Shown here one piece after another: positions 36,101-49,411 of a stretch of 64,000 nt of DNA (position 1 is the stretch's first letter; every line of letters starts with the position of its first letter). Source of the DNA: Adiantum capillus-veneris (lineage: Eukaryota > Streptophyta > Polypodiopsida > Polypodiales > Pteridaceae); the NCBI GenBank assembly GCA_014529385.2, contig CM043963.1:92895912-92959911 (forward strand), read 5' to 3'. The position numbers and the translations under genes are program-made. The notes below the pieces were generated by a model that was not told where the DNA came from, ran no database searches, and saw only the letters and a program-made list of their open reading frames with translations.

Positions 36101-38833
36101 TGAGTGCTCCGAACTGTGCTCAAGGGTTCCTTTTTACTTACCGAAGGAGAGCCTTCCGTTCCTTTAGTGAAAGAGTGCAAATGATCACAAACAAAGTGGG
36201 TAAACACTGTGCATGAAGGTACTGAGACTGAGAGATAGAGAGAGGAATACGACACCAAAAAAGTTGTCAAACCCTCCTCCAAAGGCCCCACTCTCTATGG
36301 CGAGAGCGGTCTACTATTGATTGCACAAATCTCTACAATGCTATGGATTTGCCTACGACGTCGACAACGATGAGGACGACGACGAGACGGGCTGAAAGCT
36401 GAAAACGCTAAGGGCTGGAATCTCTAAATCTTGTATCTTCTAAATTCCGACTCTATGTCGGTGTCGACGGCGGTGGCGGCGATGCGATGACGACGCGCTG
36501 AAAACGTAGATGCTGAAATCTGAGTTTTCTGGGCTGAATCTGCAAACGCTGGCTGATCTGACCGCGAGGATTTGTTTCGGAAAGGTGAGATCTGCTAGGT
36601 TCGGGGGCTGCGGTAAGGAGTCTATACGCTGAAAATGCAAACGCTGATGCAAATATGGTACTTGTCATCGAGGAACTGCAAAACTCTAGGCTGAATTGCT
36701 GTCCAAAAACGCTAGGGCTGATCTGATGTCTTGCTGCAAAAACGCTAAGGAATCTGCTCCAACAGGGGAATTGGTTTCCCGCAAGTTTTGGGGTTGTTAT
36801 GCTGCCGAAATTTGGCCAAACAGGTGGTATCTAGCTAGATACAGGTAAAGGATTCCCAAGACTCTACTTTGTAATTTACCCTCTCAAAGAATGAAGAAAT
36901 ACTGAAAGGGGCGCCAATTTTGGGGCCTACAAGTTGTTGGCGTCTGCGCTTCCGAGCCATGTGTGTATTCAAGTGTTAATTCTCATCGCAAGTTCTCTTT
37001 GCAAAGTGCTCTGTGTGTGTGTCTAAAGTAAAGAATTTCAGGTGAAAGCCAACGCCTACTGCCCCACGGGCCGGTTTCAGCATGATGCTCAAGAACCTAG
37101 AGAATCCAAGGAGCGGAATGCTCAAGATACTTCAGAACTCAGAAAAGATCCATGAACATCAATCCAGAACCACAGCCAAGAAATATTTCGGGAAGGATAT
37201 AAAGAAGGTCTTTAGACCTCAGAACACTCTGGTCAAGTTTCATACTTTTGACAGAAGGGAAGATGTTCCGAAAGCTACCGCCTTCATTCGACAGTTTGAA
37301 GTTGCCTTTGCCAATGGCAATTTCTCAAAAGCGTCGAAGGTGAGGCATGTGGCCAAACACCTCAAGGGGATTGCAAGTACTTGGTGGTATACCAAAGCTC
37401 TGCAAGGAACTTACAACAAGACTTGGATTCAATTCAGGGCTGAATTTTTCCGAAAAAAAAAATTCCTCTATGCTTTGAGGAAGGCATCCAAGAAGATTGG
37501 GATTGGTTTGCCCAATAGAAATACGAGCGAGTCCAAGCAAGTAGTGGTTCACTCTTGCCAAGGTAGCTCCACTCTTGACCTTCTCTGAGGAAGGAAAGAT
37601 GAAGAAATTCAATGGACTTTTGGCCGACCTTCTGTACAGGAACCGGATTAGCTAATTGCTAATCCCCTTCAAGTACGCACAATTCCATAGCGAAGGAATG
37701 CGAAAACGGAGAGTTTTCTCGCATGAAAACTCCTCCGATTTACATGGGAACTGTCCCATTGCGTGCGGGAGCACCTGAGACACGCGTAGGCGTGCTCGCT
37801 CCGCTCGAAACGGTCCAAAACAGAGAATTACAACCTGGGTTTTGCACCTAAACTGCAGGGAAATGCCAGGGGAGCCTCGAAAAGGCCTTGGGATGCATGT
37901 ACAAGGCAGTAGGCACCTAAAAGTGGCAAAACAGAAAATTACAGCATGCTGAAATTGACCTGCAGCTCACTAGAAAGCTTCCATACCGCAAGGGAAAGTG
38001 TCCTTGACGTGTACTTTTGACCTAGAGGGATATTTGCGCCGTTATGCTGGCGAAATTGGGTCAAAAACCTTCAATTACAATGATGGACAGGTCTGGACAG
38101 CTTGGTGAGGGCTAGGTGCAAGGGTTCAGATCGTTTATTTGTTAGGGGAGTCTCGGGAAAGCATTGGGTGCTTGTACAGGCCGTTTTGGAGAGATTCCGC
38201 AAGGAATCTCGTAAAATTCAAGGAGCAAGTGACCCTGCAGGTGTGAGAGCTTGAGGGCTACCCAGAAAAGTGATCGACACGCGGATCAGAGCTCAAAACA
38301 GAGAATTCAGCGAGCTGCAATTACTCGCCAAGTGCTGCAATTTCTCGCCAGGTTTTGCAAAGATTGCTGCTTTTGGGCATTTACAAGGTGGTCCAACTGC
38401 CACAATTCAGTACAAAACTACAAATTTCTCAGGAGAGGAGAAAGAATGTATGGAATTGGCTGTAAATAACTAGCTGCATCAGTGGACCACGTATTTTGAT
38501 GTCCATGGGGAGCATGATGAACAGAGGATTCAGACAATTCCTCTCTATCTACGCAGTAAGGCGCTTACTTGGTGGCGCGACATAACAACTAGATCCGAGC
38601 TAAATCCTTAAACTCTTCCGATGCACCTGACAGCATCAGTTTCAACCAGTGTTTTGCATCAATTTCGCCACCGTTTTGCATCAGGTTCAACCAGAAAAGG
38701 GGCTATATTTTGTATACATAAGAGACCTCGGGAGATGCTCTCTCACAAACGGGAGCGCATAGCAATATAAAATATACTCGGATAAATAAAATTTATCACT
38801 TAATATTGAAGCCAGAGGATATAGAGAGAAATA

Positions 38834-38904
<71 letters not shown>

Positions 38905-41900
38905 AGTGAGAAGATCGACACAATACTGGGGACCAGAAGATGGGTTGGTCCCCCCCCCCCGTAATAGTATCTTTATTATTGAGGAGAAGTCTATACAAGC
39001 ACTTGAACCGAAAGTATTACCACGTTCGTTCTAGAATAAGACTTGATGGTTCCCGGAAGCCTCAGCTTCCGATTCCTAGGGCAAAACCCTATTCCAAGGA
39101 ACTTCCGTTCCTTATTCCAATTCCTCGAGAATCAAGGTTCTCGCCTCTGGATCTCACCTTCCAGACTCAGGGCATGACATCCCTGCAACTCTCTTTTAGA
39201 ACTCTATTTCCAGAGTCCTCTTCCCGCAAAACAACTCTGCTTTCCCGGACACGAAGTCCTTACTTGGGAATCCCAACTTCCGGATCGCAACTTGAGAGAC
39301 TACCTCTCTCCGATCCGTGGATCTACTTCCCAAACTCAGGTACGAAACCCCTGGGCTCATCTGGCTCTAGTTCCTCAGAGCGCTTTTCTTCTGCAGAGAC
39401 TCATACCTTCCTCTGCTCCTACTCCCTCACTAAGCGGAAGTACACCTGAACAAATACTCAGAGTTCATAACATGAAAATCGTTACCTTCAAAGTCTTGAC
39501 GCTCGAAACGCAACTCCGTTCTCAAAAAGCAATTCCCCGGAAGAGATCTCTCCATAGAAAATCCTCTCTTCCAATCCTACACACAAAAGAGGTGTGTTCT
39601 GCGGTTCCTTCTCATAAATCAGCCCCGTCTACGACGTTTAGGGGCTGAAATCAGAGAAAAACAGCAGCTTGTCGCGATGGAAACACGCTCCGTAGGCACT
39701 TCTTCGCGAGGGAACTCGCGCACTGGGTCTTGGCGACATCTGGTACACTTGGGGCAGGGAATACCCATCACCTAGTCCTTTCCTACCGAACTTACGATAC
39801 AATCTCCTTCACGATGGTCTATGTCACCCATCCTATGACGCATCAGAGATGTCCGTTCCCGGATGGTCGGATACTTCTTTCCGATGCTCCCTGTCACCCA
39901 TCCGATGTGACGCATCAGAAGTACCCGTTCCTGGTGGCCTTACAAATATTCCCGTTCTCAGTGTTCCCGTCATTACTTTAAATGACGCACTAGGAATACT
40001 CTGTACTCGGATGTCTCCAATGAGAAAAGCCCTCACTTAAAATTCCAATAATTCATTTAGAATTATTTTTCCTTGGTGTTCCAAGCAAGAAAACCCTCTC
40101 ACTTATAAATCCAATAATTCATTTATAATTATTTTTCTATAAGATAAAGCCAATTTAGCAACATGCTCAATGGCCAATCTCCCAGAGGAAGTACAAAAGA
40201 GGAGAGACAATGTGTAGACTATGTAAACATCAAGGTGGTCTATACGATGAATGTAGAATGAATCTGTAACGGACTTGGACACTCCAAGTCAAGAATCTAC
40301 CACGACAACACCAAATAACCACTTCAAAACACTTCACAGTTCACAATTGATTCAACACTGGCCCGACGGAGTTCCGTGCCTAGAGATATTGGCCCCATAG
40401 ACTGGCGCCTCTTTCGGTATTTCCTTTTGTATTAATTTGAGTTCAAGGTACAAAAGAGCGGGCAGGTGCTCACACTCAAGACTCTACGTCCAGATGCTGT
40501 GAGTTGTGAGAGGCCTACCCCTGTATTTAAAGGTTACAAGGGTTGCCAACAGCAGAGCCCAAAAGCTGAAAATCAAAAGCTCCGGTAAAAGCTTGTGCTT
40601 TTTTTTTCTCTCTCAAGTTCTCTCTCTCTTGCCCTAGAATTTTAAAGCAAGAGTTCTCATTCTCTCTATTCAATTTGCGTAGAAATAGCAATATCCAAAA
40701 GTTGTCGTACAGCCAACGTAAATCACTCCGCGAGTTCCACCACAAATCCCAGACGTCCGTACTGCTGCCACGTGTCATGTCAGAATTAGGGTTAGGGTTT
40801 CAGCAGAATTAGGGTTTCGGACAGCCACATCATCACTTTGTGACATACCCCCCTCTTGAAAGCATTGTAACGATTACGCCTGCAAAACAGACAGAGGCCA
40901 TAAACCGTCTTAGCAGACACTGACTGTTAGTACCTACGTACTAGGAACACACATCTAGCACATGTACCAATCGACAGTCACATCACACGACATCACTAGA
41001 CATTCAACATTCATTAGGATCTTAGACCATGATTTATCGGCAATGCAGCTAGCAATCGCATCTAGATCCAGTCAGGACCTCATCGATGCCCGATTGACTA
41101 ACCCCTATTGCAACCATGTCTATTCGAGATCAATTAGACCAAAATGTTGCAGTCATTTTGTCTGTCAGTTCCTGCACTTAAAAACAAGTTAAGAACAAAT
41201 CAATTTCATATTCAGGAATTCCACTTCATAAAGTCATACAGCAGAATACTGTCAGCTCTCAATATCCCTGAAGCTCAAAGAGACATCAGTGACTTTAGTA
41301 TACAAAAATCAAAGCATCTGTTGACAAAGGAGCGGAGTAACTCCCCTCTTGTGCATCCCACTGCACTAGATCTCCGGCCAAGCTGAATTCTGGGTTCCAT
41401 TTGGAGTAGACTATGCTAAACCAAAAGCTTCGAGGTAAAGTTTCACAATCTGTAGAGTATCTGCTAGGTCCTCCTCCTCCATCCACTTCGAATCCAATGC
41501 AGGATAGTTCTTGAATTTAACCAAGAACCACCTTCGGACTTTACCTTTATTCTTTATGTGCTTATGTGCCAAAATCTGTTCAGGAACAAGGATCTCCACG
41601 TTTTCTTCCACTTCGGGTTGCTCATCAGGCTCCCCATCGTCAAGCACATCACCTTTAAAAGGTTTCAAGAGACTCACATGGAATGCATTATGAATCCTCC
41701 AAGTGTCAGGCAGTTTCAGTCGGAAGGAGACATCATTGATCTTTTCAGAGATCTAGAAAGGTCCGTAGTATCGCATACTAAGCTTTGGAAAAAGCCTCTC
41801 CTTTCCCTTCTTCTTTCTCAGGCGTGCCTTCTCAAAACGTAAGAGCACCCAATCATCCTCCTTCAATTTCAAATCGCCACGATGGCGATCCGCTGCCTTT

Positions 41901-44900
41901 TCTTGTCGTTCTTACGATTTCTGCAAAGCCTCGCAGACCTTGGCAAAAGCCATGTCTAAGTCACGCGTATACTCATCCGCTCCAAAAATCTTATCTTTCA
42001 TGCTTAGGAAGGGTGGAACCTTCGTAGCACCTTCAACAATCTCAAATGGCGCCTTCCCTGTTGAAGAGTGTATCATGTTATTGTAGGCAAATTCCACCAA
42101 AGGTAGATACTTTTCCCATTGAGTCTTTTGATCCGAGATATAAGACTTCAATAAATCTAAAACCACTAAATTGGCAATCTCAGATTGCCCATCAGTCTGC
42201 GGGTGGAACGATGATGAGAACTGCAACCACGTGCCAATGTTCTCCCAAATTGCCTTCCAAAACAAACTCGTAAATCTGGGGTCCCTGTCGGAGTCAATCG
42301 TCTCAAGCATGCCATGTAATCTGAAGATCTGGTCCACAAACAGTCTCACTGAGTGATTTGGCTTGACTGTTTTCTTCATGGAATGAAATGAGCCTGCTTG
42401 CTAAATCTGTCAATAACAGTCTAGATACCATCATGACCACTCTGTGTTCTCGGGAGATCAAAAATGAAATCCATTGCAATACTTTCCCAGGGGCAGGTGG
42501 GTATGGGTAAAGGCTGTAACAATCCCTGTGCTTTATGCCTGTCAAACTTGGCCTTCTAGCATACCAAGCAACTGCGCACAAACTCTTCTACATCCTTCTT
42601 GAGTCTCAGCCAAAGGAAGTATCTCTCTACCCCTTTCATGGTGGTAGCGATGCCGCAGTGACCCGTAAAAGGTGGACAGTGGCATTCAGTCATAACCTTT
42701 TCCCTCAATGGCTGTGTAACGCACAGCATGGTTTTTCTCATCAAGTAGCCATCCCGAATGGAATATCCTGCTATTGTCTCCCCATCCCGTATCCGTGTGA
42801 AAACATCTGCAAAATCTGGATCTGTGGCATACTGGTCGACCATATCCTCAAAGCTCCTATGATGTATCACGGAAATAGCCAGAACCAACGGCTTCCGAGC
42901 AAAGCATCTGCCACCACATTCTTCTGTCCTGAACATGGACAATCTGGAAGTGAAACTATGACAAGATGTTCGCCCACCGCATCTGCTTTTTCGATAGCTG
43001 CTTCTGTGACAAGAAATAGCGCAAACTCTGATGGTCTGTAAAAACAGTAAAATCCGCTCCGAGTAGGTAATGCTGCCACTGAGTAAGAGCATGGATAACC
43101 GCCAAAAGCTCTTTCTCATAAATCTGTGTTGTCATTTCCGGCCTTGAGAACAATCGGCTCTCGTAAGCAATGACATGGCCTTCTTGCATCAAGACCGCAC
43201 ACAGACTACGACCACAAGCATCACAATATACTTCAAAAGACTTCTGCAAGTCCGGCAGAGTCAAAACTGGTCTCCTAGTCAATTTCTCTTTCAATGTCTG
43301 AAAGGCAGCCACCTCTGTGGGTCCCCACGAGAAAGGGACTCCTTTCTATGTCAAGATATGCAAAGGGGAAGCAACCTCTGCAAACTTTCGAATGAATCGC
43401 CTGTAGTACGAACACAGTCCCAAGAAGCTTCTAACTTCATGGACATTCTTCAAATCGGGCCAATCACAGATAGTCTCTATCTTGGTCGGATCCATTTGCA
43501 CTCCTGCTGCTAACACAATGTGTCCCAAAAAGTGTATCTCTGGTAGGAAAAATTCACTTTTCTTTGTATTAATCACTAACTGGTGATCTCGTAATGCCTG
43601 AAAGACCTGAAGCATATGATCTCTATGTTCTGCCTCATTCTTGGAGAAAACAATGATATCATCAAAGAAGGTGCCAACAAATAGCCTGTACTCTCGAAAT
43701 ATCCTGTCCAACATCCGGTTAAATGTTGCAGGAGCATTGGTTAAGCCAAAAGGCATAATCAAAAACTCAAATAACCCAAAAGTCGTTCGAAATGTTGTCT
43801 TGTAGACGTCTCCTGACGCGATTCTGATCTGATGATATCCACTCTTCAAATCAATCATGCTAAAGCACGAGGATCCCTGTAATCTATCGAGTTTATCATC
43901 GATCCTAGGAATCGGAAATCTGTTCTTCATGGTGATTTTGTTGAGAGCTCTATAATCGATGCACATTCTCCAAGATCCGTCTTTCTTCAAAACCAACAAC
44001 ACTGGAGAGCAATATGGTGAAGTACTAGGCTGGACAAGACCCTTTTTCAAGAAGTCTTTCACTTGGTTTATAATCATTTCATTCTGTGCTCGGCTCACAC
44101 GGTAAGGTGGCCGGTTCGGTGGTGTGCTTCCAGGTATCAAATCAATGGTATGATCTTCAGGACGAGCAGGTGGTAACTCGCCTGGTAGGCCCTCTAAGAA
44201 GCAATCGGCATGAGAGTGGAGACAATCTTTGCGTTCTTTATCAAGTTTAGACATATTTGTCCTATCCTCATCACTCAACTGTTTCATAAAGATCGAGTAA
44301 ACAAACAGACTGAATTTCATTAATTTAGAAATGGCCGAAGCCGATACAATAGGGACAGACTCGCCCTTCAGTTTAATGTCAAGTACAATGGTTCTGCCCT
44401 TCTCTGTAGTCAATGTCGCTTTCCTCGCCCGATAGTCGACCACGGTGTTGTTCGTGGTACCAGAGAATTCCCAAGAGAACATCACAACCTTCCAAAGGCA
44501 TTATGTAAAAGTCCTCATGCCCCAAATACCCCTAACAATGCAACCGAAGTTTGCCAATGACAGGTGTAATGGCTACGTCCCTGCCGGGTGCTGCTAGAAC
44601 TGCCTCCGCAAGTGGTCCCATCCGGTCGGGAGTGATCTCAAGCCGCGCCACCAATTCCGGGGAAATGAAGTTGGCCTTGGCTCCTCCATCAAAGAAGATC
44701 AGGGCCTCTTGGTCTTTCACTTTGCCCCAAGCTCGGCAAAGTTCTGTACTCTCGTCCATTGTGTTGGGATCGGTACCCACACAATCTGGAACCAGACCTG
44801 ACTCCCGTTTTCATCTTGCCTTTTCTTCCACGTTCCTCAGCTGCTCTCAAACTCTCAAGCCTTTCGTCGTCCATGTCATTCTGTTCTGTCTGTGTCTTTT

Positions 44901-47900
44901 TAGGACACTTCGCGGGGATATGTCCAGGCTCCCCGCATCCGAAGCGCTTCCCCTCCCTGATGAAGCGAGCTCTCTCCTGAGGAGTAAGCTTGGGTCGTGC
45001 ATCTTTCTTTTCTGGGTTGCTCTTTCTCTTTCTACTTTCATTTGTAGAAGTCTGTTCAGCTCTTTGTGTCATGACCTCATCGATGGGGTAGGTCAGACTG
45101 CCAGAGTGAATGGCAAAACCCCGTTTTGCATGACTCATCAACTCCTAAATAGAAGCAGACTTCTGTGCCAAGCAGTGATCTCGGATCTCTGTAGGTAGAC
45201 CCAAGGTAACCGCTCAATCTGTTCTCTGAACAAGATCTTCTTGAATGAAGAGGTGGGTAGAAAAGAGCTCCAGAATCTCTCGCAATAAGCGTCGGCTGTA
45301 TCTTTCTTGGTCATCCGACGATGGTTCCAAGCAACTCATATATCGCGTTCATACTCTTGAGTCAGCCAAGAAGAAATAAAAAGCTTCTTAAATTTCAGCC
45401 ATTTAACTGGCGCAGTCTTGTTTAAAAGAAGCGTGGACCACCAAGTCCGAGCATTCCCCTTAAAGTAAGAGGTAGCGTCCTCCCCGAAAGCGATGTCAAA
45501 CTGCTGTACAAAAGACAGCCTTCGAAGCATCTCTATATCCCGAAAACGTGTCAAATTTAATTGACTGTCCACCTTCCTTAAACTCTCGGACCTTCTTGTT
45601 TTTATCTTCCAGAAAGTCATATTGGTTGGCTTTATAAAAATTATTCTTCTTTGCATTAAAGTTGTTGTCGTCAGAGTTTGAACTATCTGTAGACGAGTCC
45701 TCTGTAGAATTGTCACTCAATGGGCGAGATTTAGACTTCTTTGCCTTTTTCTTGCCCCTTCCGAAGCGTTGTTTCTTGCTTCGCCTTTTGCCTTTGCGGT
45801 CTTCTTCGCTAGAGTCAGATGAGCTAGAAGAACTGTCAAAAGAAGAAGAAGAAGAAGAACTGGGTACTTCTTCAAATCGAACACGCTTCTTCTGTTTCTT
45901 TGTCTTTTCAAATGTCGACTGACGACCCAAATAACCCTTGAAGTCAATGGCTTTCTTCTGCTTTTTGCCGTGCTTTTTAACTTTGTTTTGCGCGTCAACA
46001 AGCTGAGCAATCTGTGCATCAACCACCTCTTCTAATTCCTTCTCTGAATATTTCTTGTGAGCGGGTTTTGGGGGTGGTGGTGTGGTTTTCTGCCACTGGG
46101 CATGTGCTTCCTGAAAAAAGCCTCGCTCATATATTTTGCAAATTTTGGATCCTTCGCAAAATTTAGCATCATCTTTGTTGCATCGCCGATCAATTGACGA
46201 CGCTCCATCTCTCAACGCTCCGCCTGAGTGGGCCGAGGCGGGCCATACTCCTTGCCGGAATCTTCGTTGTGATCCCTTGCCGCATCTCCGGATGCAGAGG
46301 GAGTCGACCGATCCTTGTGTGAAGCCATAGGTGCCGCGGATAAAAAAAATTGGGAACAGATTTCCCGTAGAAGAGAAATCGATCGCGCTCTGATACCACT
46401 ATAACGGACTTGGACTCTTCAAGTCAAGAATCTACCACGACAGCACCAAATAACCACTTCAAAACATTTCACAGTTCACAATGGATTCAACACTGGCCCG
46501 GCGGAGTTCCATGCCTAGAGATATTGGCCCCAAAGACTGGCGCCCCTTTCGGAATTTCTTTTTGTATTAATTTGAGTTCAAGGTACAAAAGAGCGAGCAG
46601 GCGCTCACACTCAGACTCTGCGTCCAGATGCTCTGAGTTGTGAGAGGCCTACCCGTGTATTTAAAGGTTACAAGGGTTGCCAAAAGCTGAAAATCAAAAG
46701 CTCCAATAAAAGCTTGTGCTTTTTTTTTTCTCTCAAGTTCTCTCTCTCTTGCCCTAGAATTTTAAAGCAAAAGAGTTCTCATTCTCTCTCTATTCAATTT
46801 GCTTAAAAAAAGCAATATCCAAAAGCTGTCGTACAGCCAACGCAAATCACGCTGCAAGTTCCGCCGCAAATCTCGGACGTCCATACTATTGCCACGTGTC
46901 ATGCCAGAATTAGGGCTAGGGTTTCTGGCAGAATTAGGGTTTCGACAAAAATAGGGTTTCAGCAAAATTAAGGTTTCGGGCAGCCACGTCATCACTTTGT
47001 AACAAAATCAATGTCGGTGCATAATGCCATGTGATGTGACCTAGATCCCAATGGAAAAAGACTGACGATCGTGCCCATGTGTGGAGAAAGAGGCATCGAT
47101 GCTGCTCCACTGCCTTGAGGAGCCGACTAAAGAATCCCACAAACTGCGAAGAGTATGCAACAGCTATGGAAGAGTATGCAACAGCTATGTCCATATGGAT
47201 GTCAAAACGGTGGACATAGGGGAGGATTGTGAGCTCAGAATGTGGGCACATCGAACCTTCCACGTCGTCCAAAGCGTGATGTTGCATATAGTGGTGAATA
47301 TTGTGTCAGTGGCATACATCCAGTTGGTGATCTGCATTTGGGATCATCTTTAGAGTGCCCCGTCTATAACCCAAAGGAGTAAGCAATAAGACCGGATCCG
47401 TGAGCAAGCCTTGGAAAAAGGTGCGTGACTCCGGAAATTGCAAAAGCCATGTGTTGCCCCCACATCACGAACCCATTGTGGATGACCACTCAAATCAACA
47501 AACAACAAATTGTCATCCACACTAGCTTCGCAAAGAGACAAACCCAAACACAATGCCAAAGACTTGGGATCTGGATTACATCTCTTACAAGTCGGGTCAT
47601 GACTAGTGATTGCCGACCAAGTACCAAGGTCCAACAGGCAATCCTGCATTTGCTATTGTCCACAAAAAATATATATATATATCTTGCAGCTAATCCGGAG
47701 GGTCCAAATGCATGACCAAAACTGTTTCTAGAAGGCAAGGAGGATGCGTTGATCCTGCCTCTGATTGGCGTGGACAGTGAGGAGGGCGCCGAGTCTTCAA
47801 AAAAAGTCTCCTCCCAAAGGAAACAAAGTACTCAAAAAAGGATATAGGGGCTCCATCATGGCTCAACAAAGGCCACTGCCACTAACCAGTTATCCCACTC

Positions 47901-49278
47901 CATCTGACCAAGTGGCTTTCCTTGCCAAATCCACAGTCTCCAAAGTGGTGTCTCCTCAGTAGTGAAGACAGGGTCACAAGACCTCCTCTCGAAAGAACCT
48001 ACCACTCTGATAGTGGGCAGCCCATTGCTCAAGCAGCAAAACCTCACCCTGAAACTCGTCCAATGTGACGTCCATAATATAGTTACCAGGAATGGGAAAC
48101 CGGAACGGGGAACGCGGAACAGCAACTCCCACAAAATGCCATTCCCCGTTACAAGTACTCACGTTTGACACACGGAACGGGGATTTGGAACGGGAACTTA
48201 GAATGGGAACGGGGAACGGAGACCTGAAAACCGCCATTCCCTGTTACTATGAGACTCCATATGATAGCCGGTCTCCGCAATGCTAAAGACGAGATCCTCC
48301 TGCTGAGCAACACCTGGGTCTCCCAAGTGAGGATCGACCATCCGTGATGGAAGATAAACGAGTCTTTTCCCTGATGAAGGTGTGTCAATCGTGTGAGCCT
48401 CATCAATCTCTCTCATACGGGCGGTAACCACTGTGCGAAACCCGTAGCCTGTCCCTACGCCTGACTAGCCAACTTGCATATCTCGGCCGAGGGGCCTAAA
48501 CCCTAGCAAGAGCAGAAGAAGAAGAAGTCTTTACCAACTTTCTGATCCTCGTTGAGTGGCCTAGTTATTATTAAAGAAAGGGTTAAGATTAGAACCCTAA
48601 GCCCCAGCCAACTTATGGGACCCCGTCCGATGGAGCCCAAGTTATTAAAAATAAAGCTTGACCCCCACACACACACAACCCCTTGCATATAAACTGATAA
48701 TGTGACAATTGTAAGGACCACCCGGAAAGAGCATGCTGATGTGGCAGACTATACGGGACGCCTGCGTTTGACGCTGTTGACGTGGTAGAATTGTACGGAT
48801 TTCCGCAAACTGCACCAACAGCTTTTGGTAGTCATCTTTTGGACTAGATGCTTTTAGACTTTATGCTTCTCATGTAAATTGCTTTTGAATGGCCAAAGGC
48901 CCTTAGATTCGTATTGTGGGCTCTCTCTGTCTTGCATTCTACCACGTGGAGAAGCAGAGCAGAGCCACAAAGTTGTACATTGTTCAAGCAATATAAAGAA
49001 ATACCTTAAGGGTGCCGTCGTTTGGGGCCAGTGCTCTCTTGGGGTGGAACTCTGCCACTCCACGTCTCGTGTGCGTCTCTTTCAGTTCAATTGTTTTGAA
49101 GCGCTTAGAATTTGTTCAATCTATTCTTTTTCGTTGGCACGTGGTGCCCTTCCGTTACACAATGCGTGTCCTCTCGCATAACAAACATCCTTCTAAATCT
49201 CACATATGCATTCCACACAAGGGACTGCCTTGCTACCAGCTCGACGCACGAAAACAGGAGGCGTATCAAAACAAGACG

Positions 49279-49366
<88 letters not shown>

Positions 49367-49371
49367 ATATA

Positions 49372-49411
<40 letters not shown>

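Larger units (their letters stand above)
40265..47004 (-). mobile_element. TE3: complete Ty3/gypsy chromovirus in eIF2B intron 2
   Basis: 6740 bp on the minus strand: 5' LTR 46400-47004, primer site 46387-46398, gag from ATG 46328, protease, RT, RNase H, integrase, chromodomain (41677-41411), polypurine tract 40846-40858, 3' LTR 40265-40845. The bases AATC at 40261-40264 and 47006-47009 form a target duplication (GAATC versus AAATC over 5). The pol region is well kept, with an intact RT, while gag has a frameshift. The two LTRs differ visibly (substitutions and small indels), so the insertion is not recent. Confidence 0.92.

Noticed and set aside
45662-45922. Plus-strand open frame rich in Leu, Phe and Glu opposite the TE3 gag
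   Set aside because: A shadow of the Lys/Ser-rich linker of gag on the minus strand.
47425-48430. Several overlapping open frames between TE3 and TE5
   Set aside because: None carries a recognisable motif, both strands are equally open, and the area contains short tandem words; no support for a gene.
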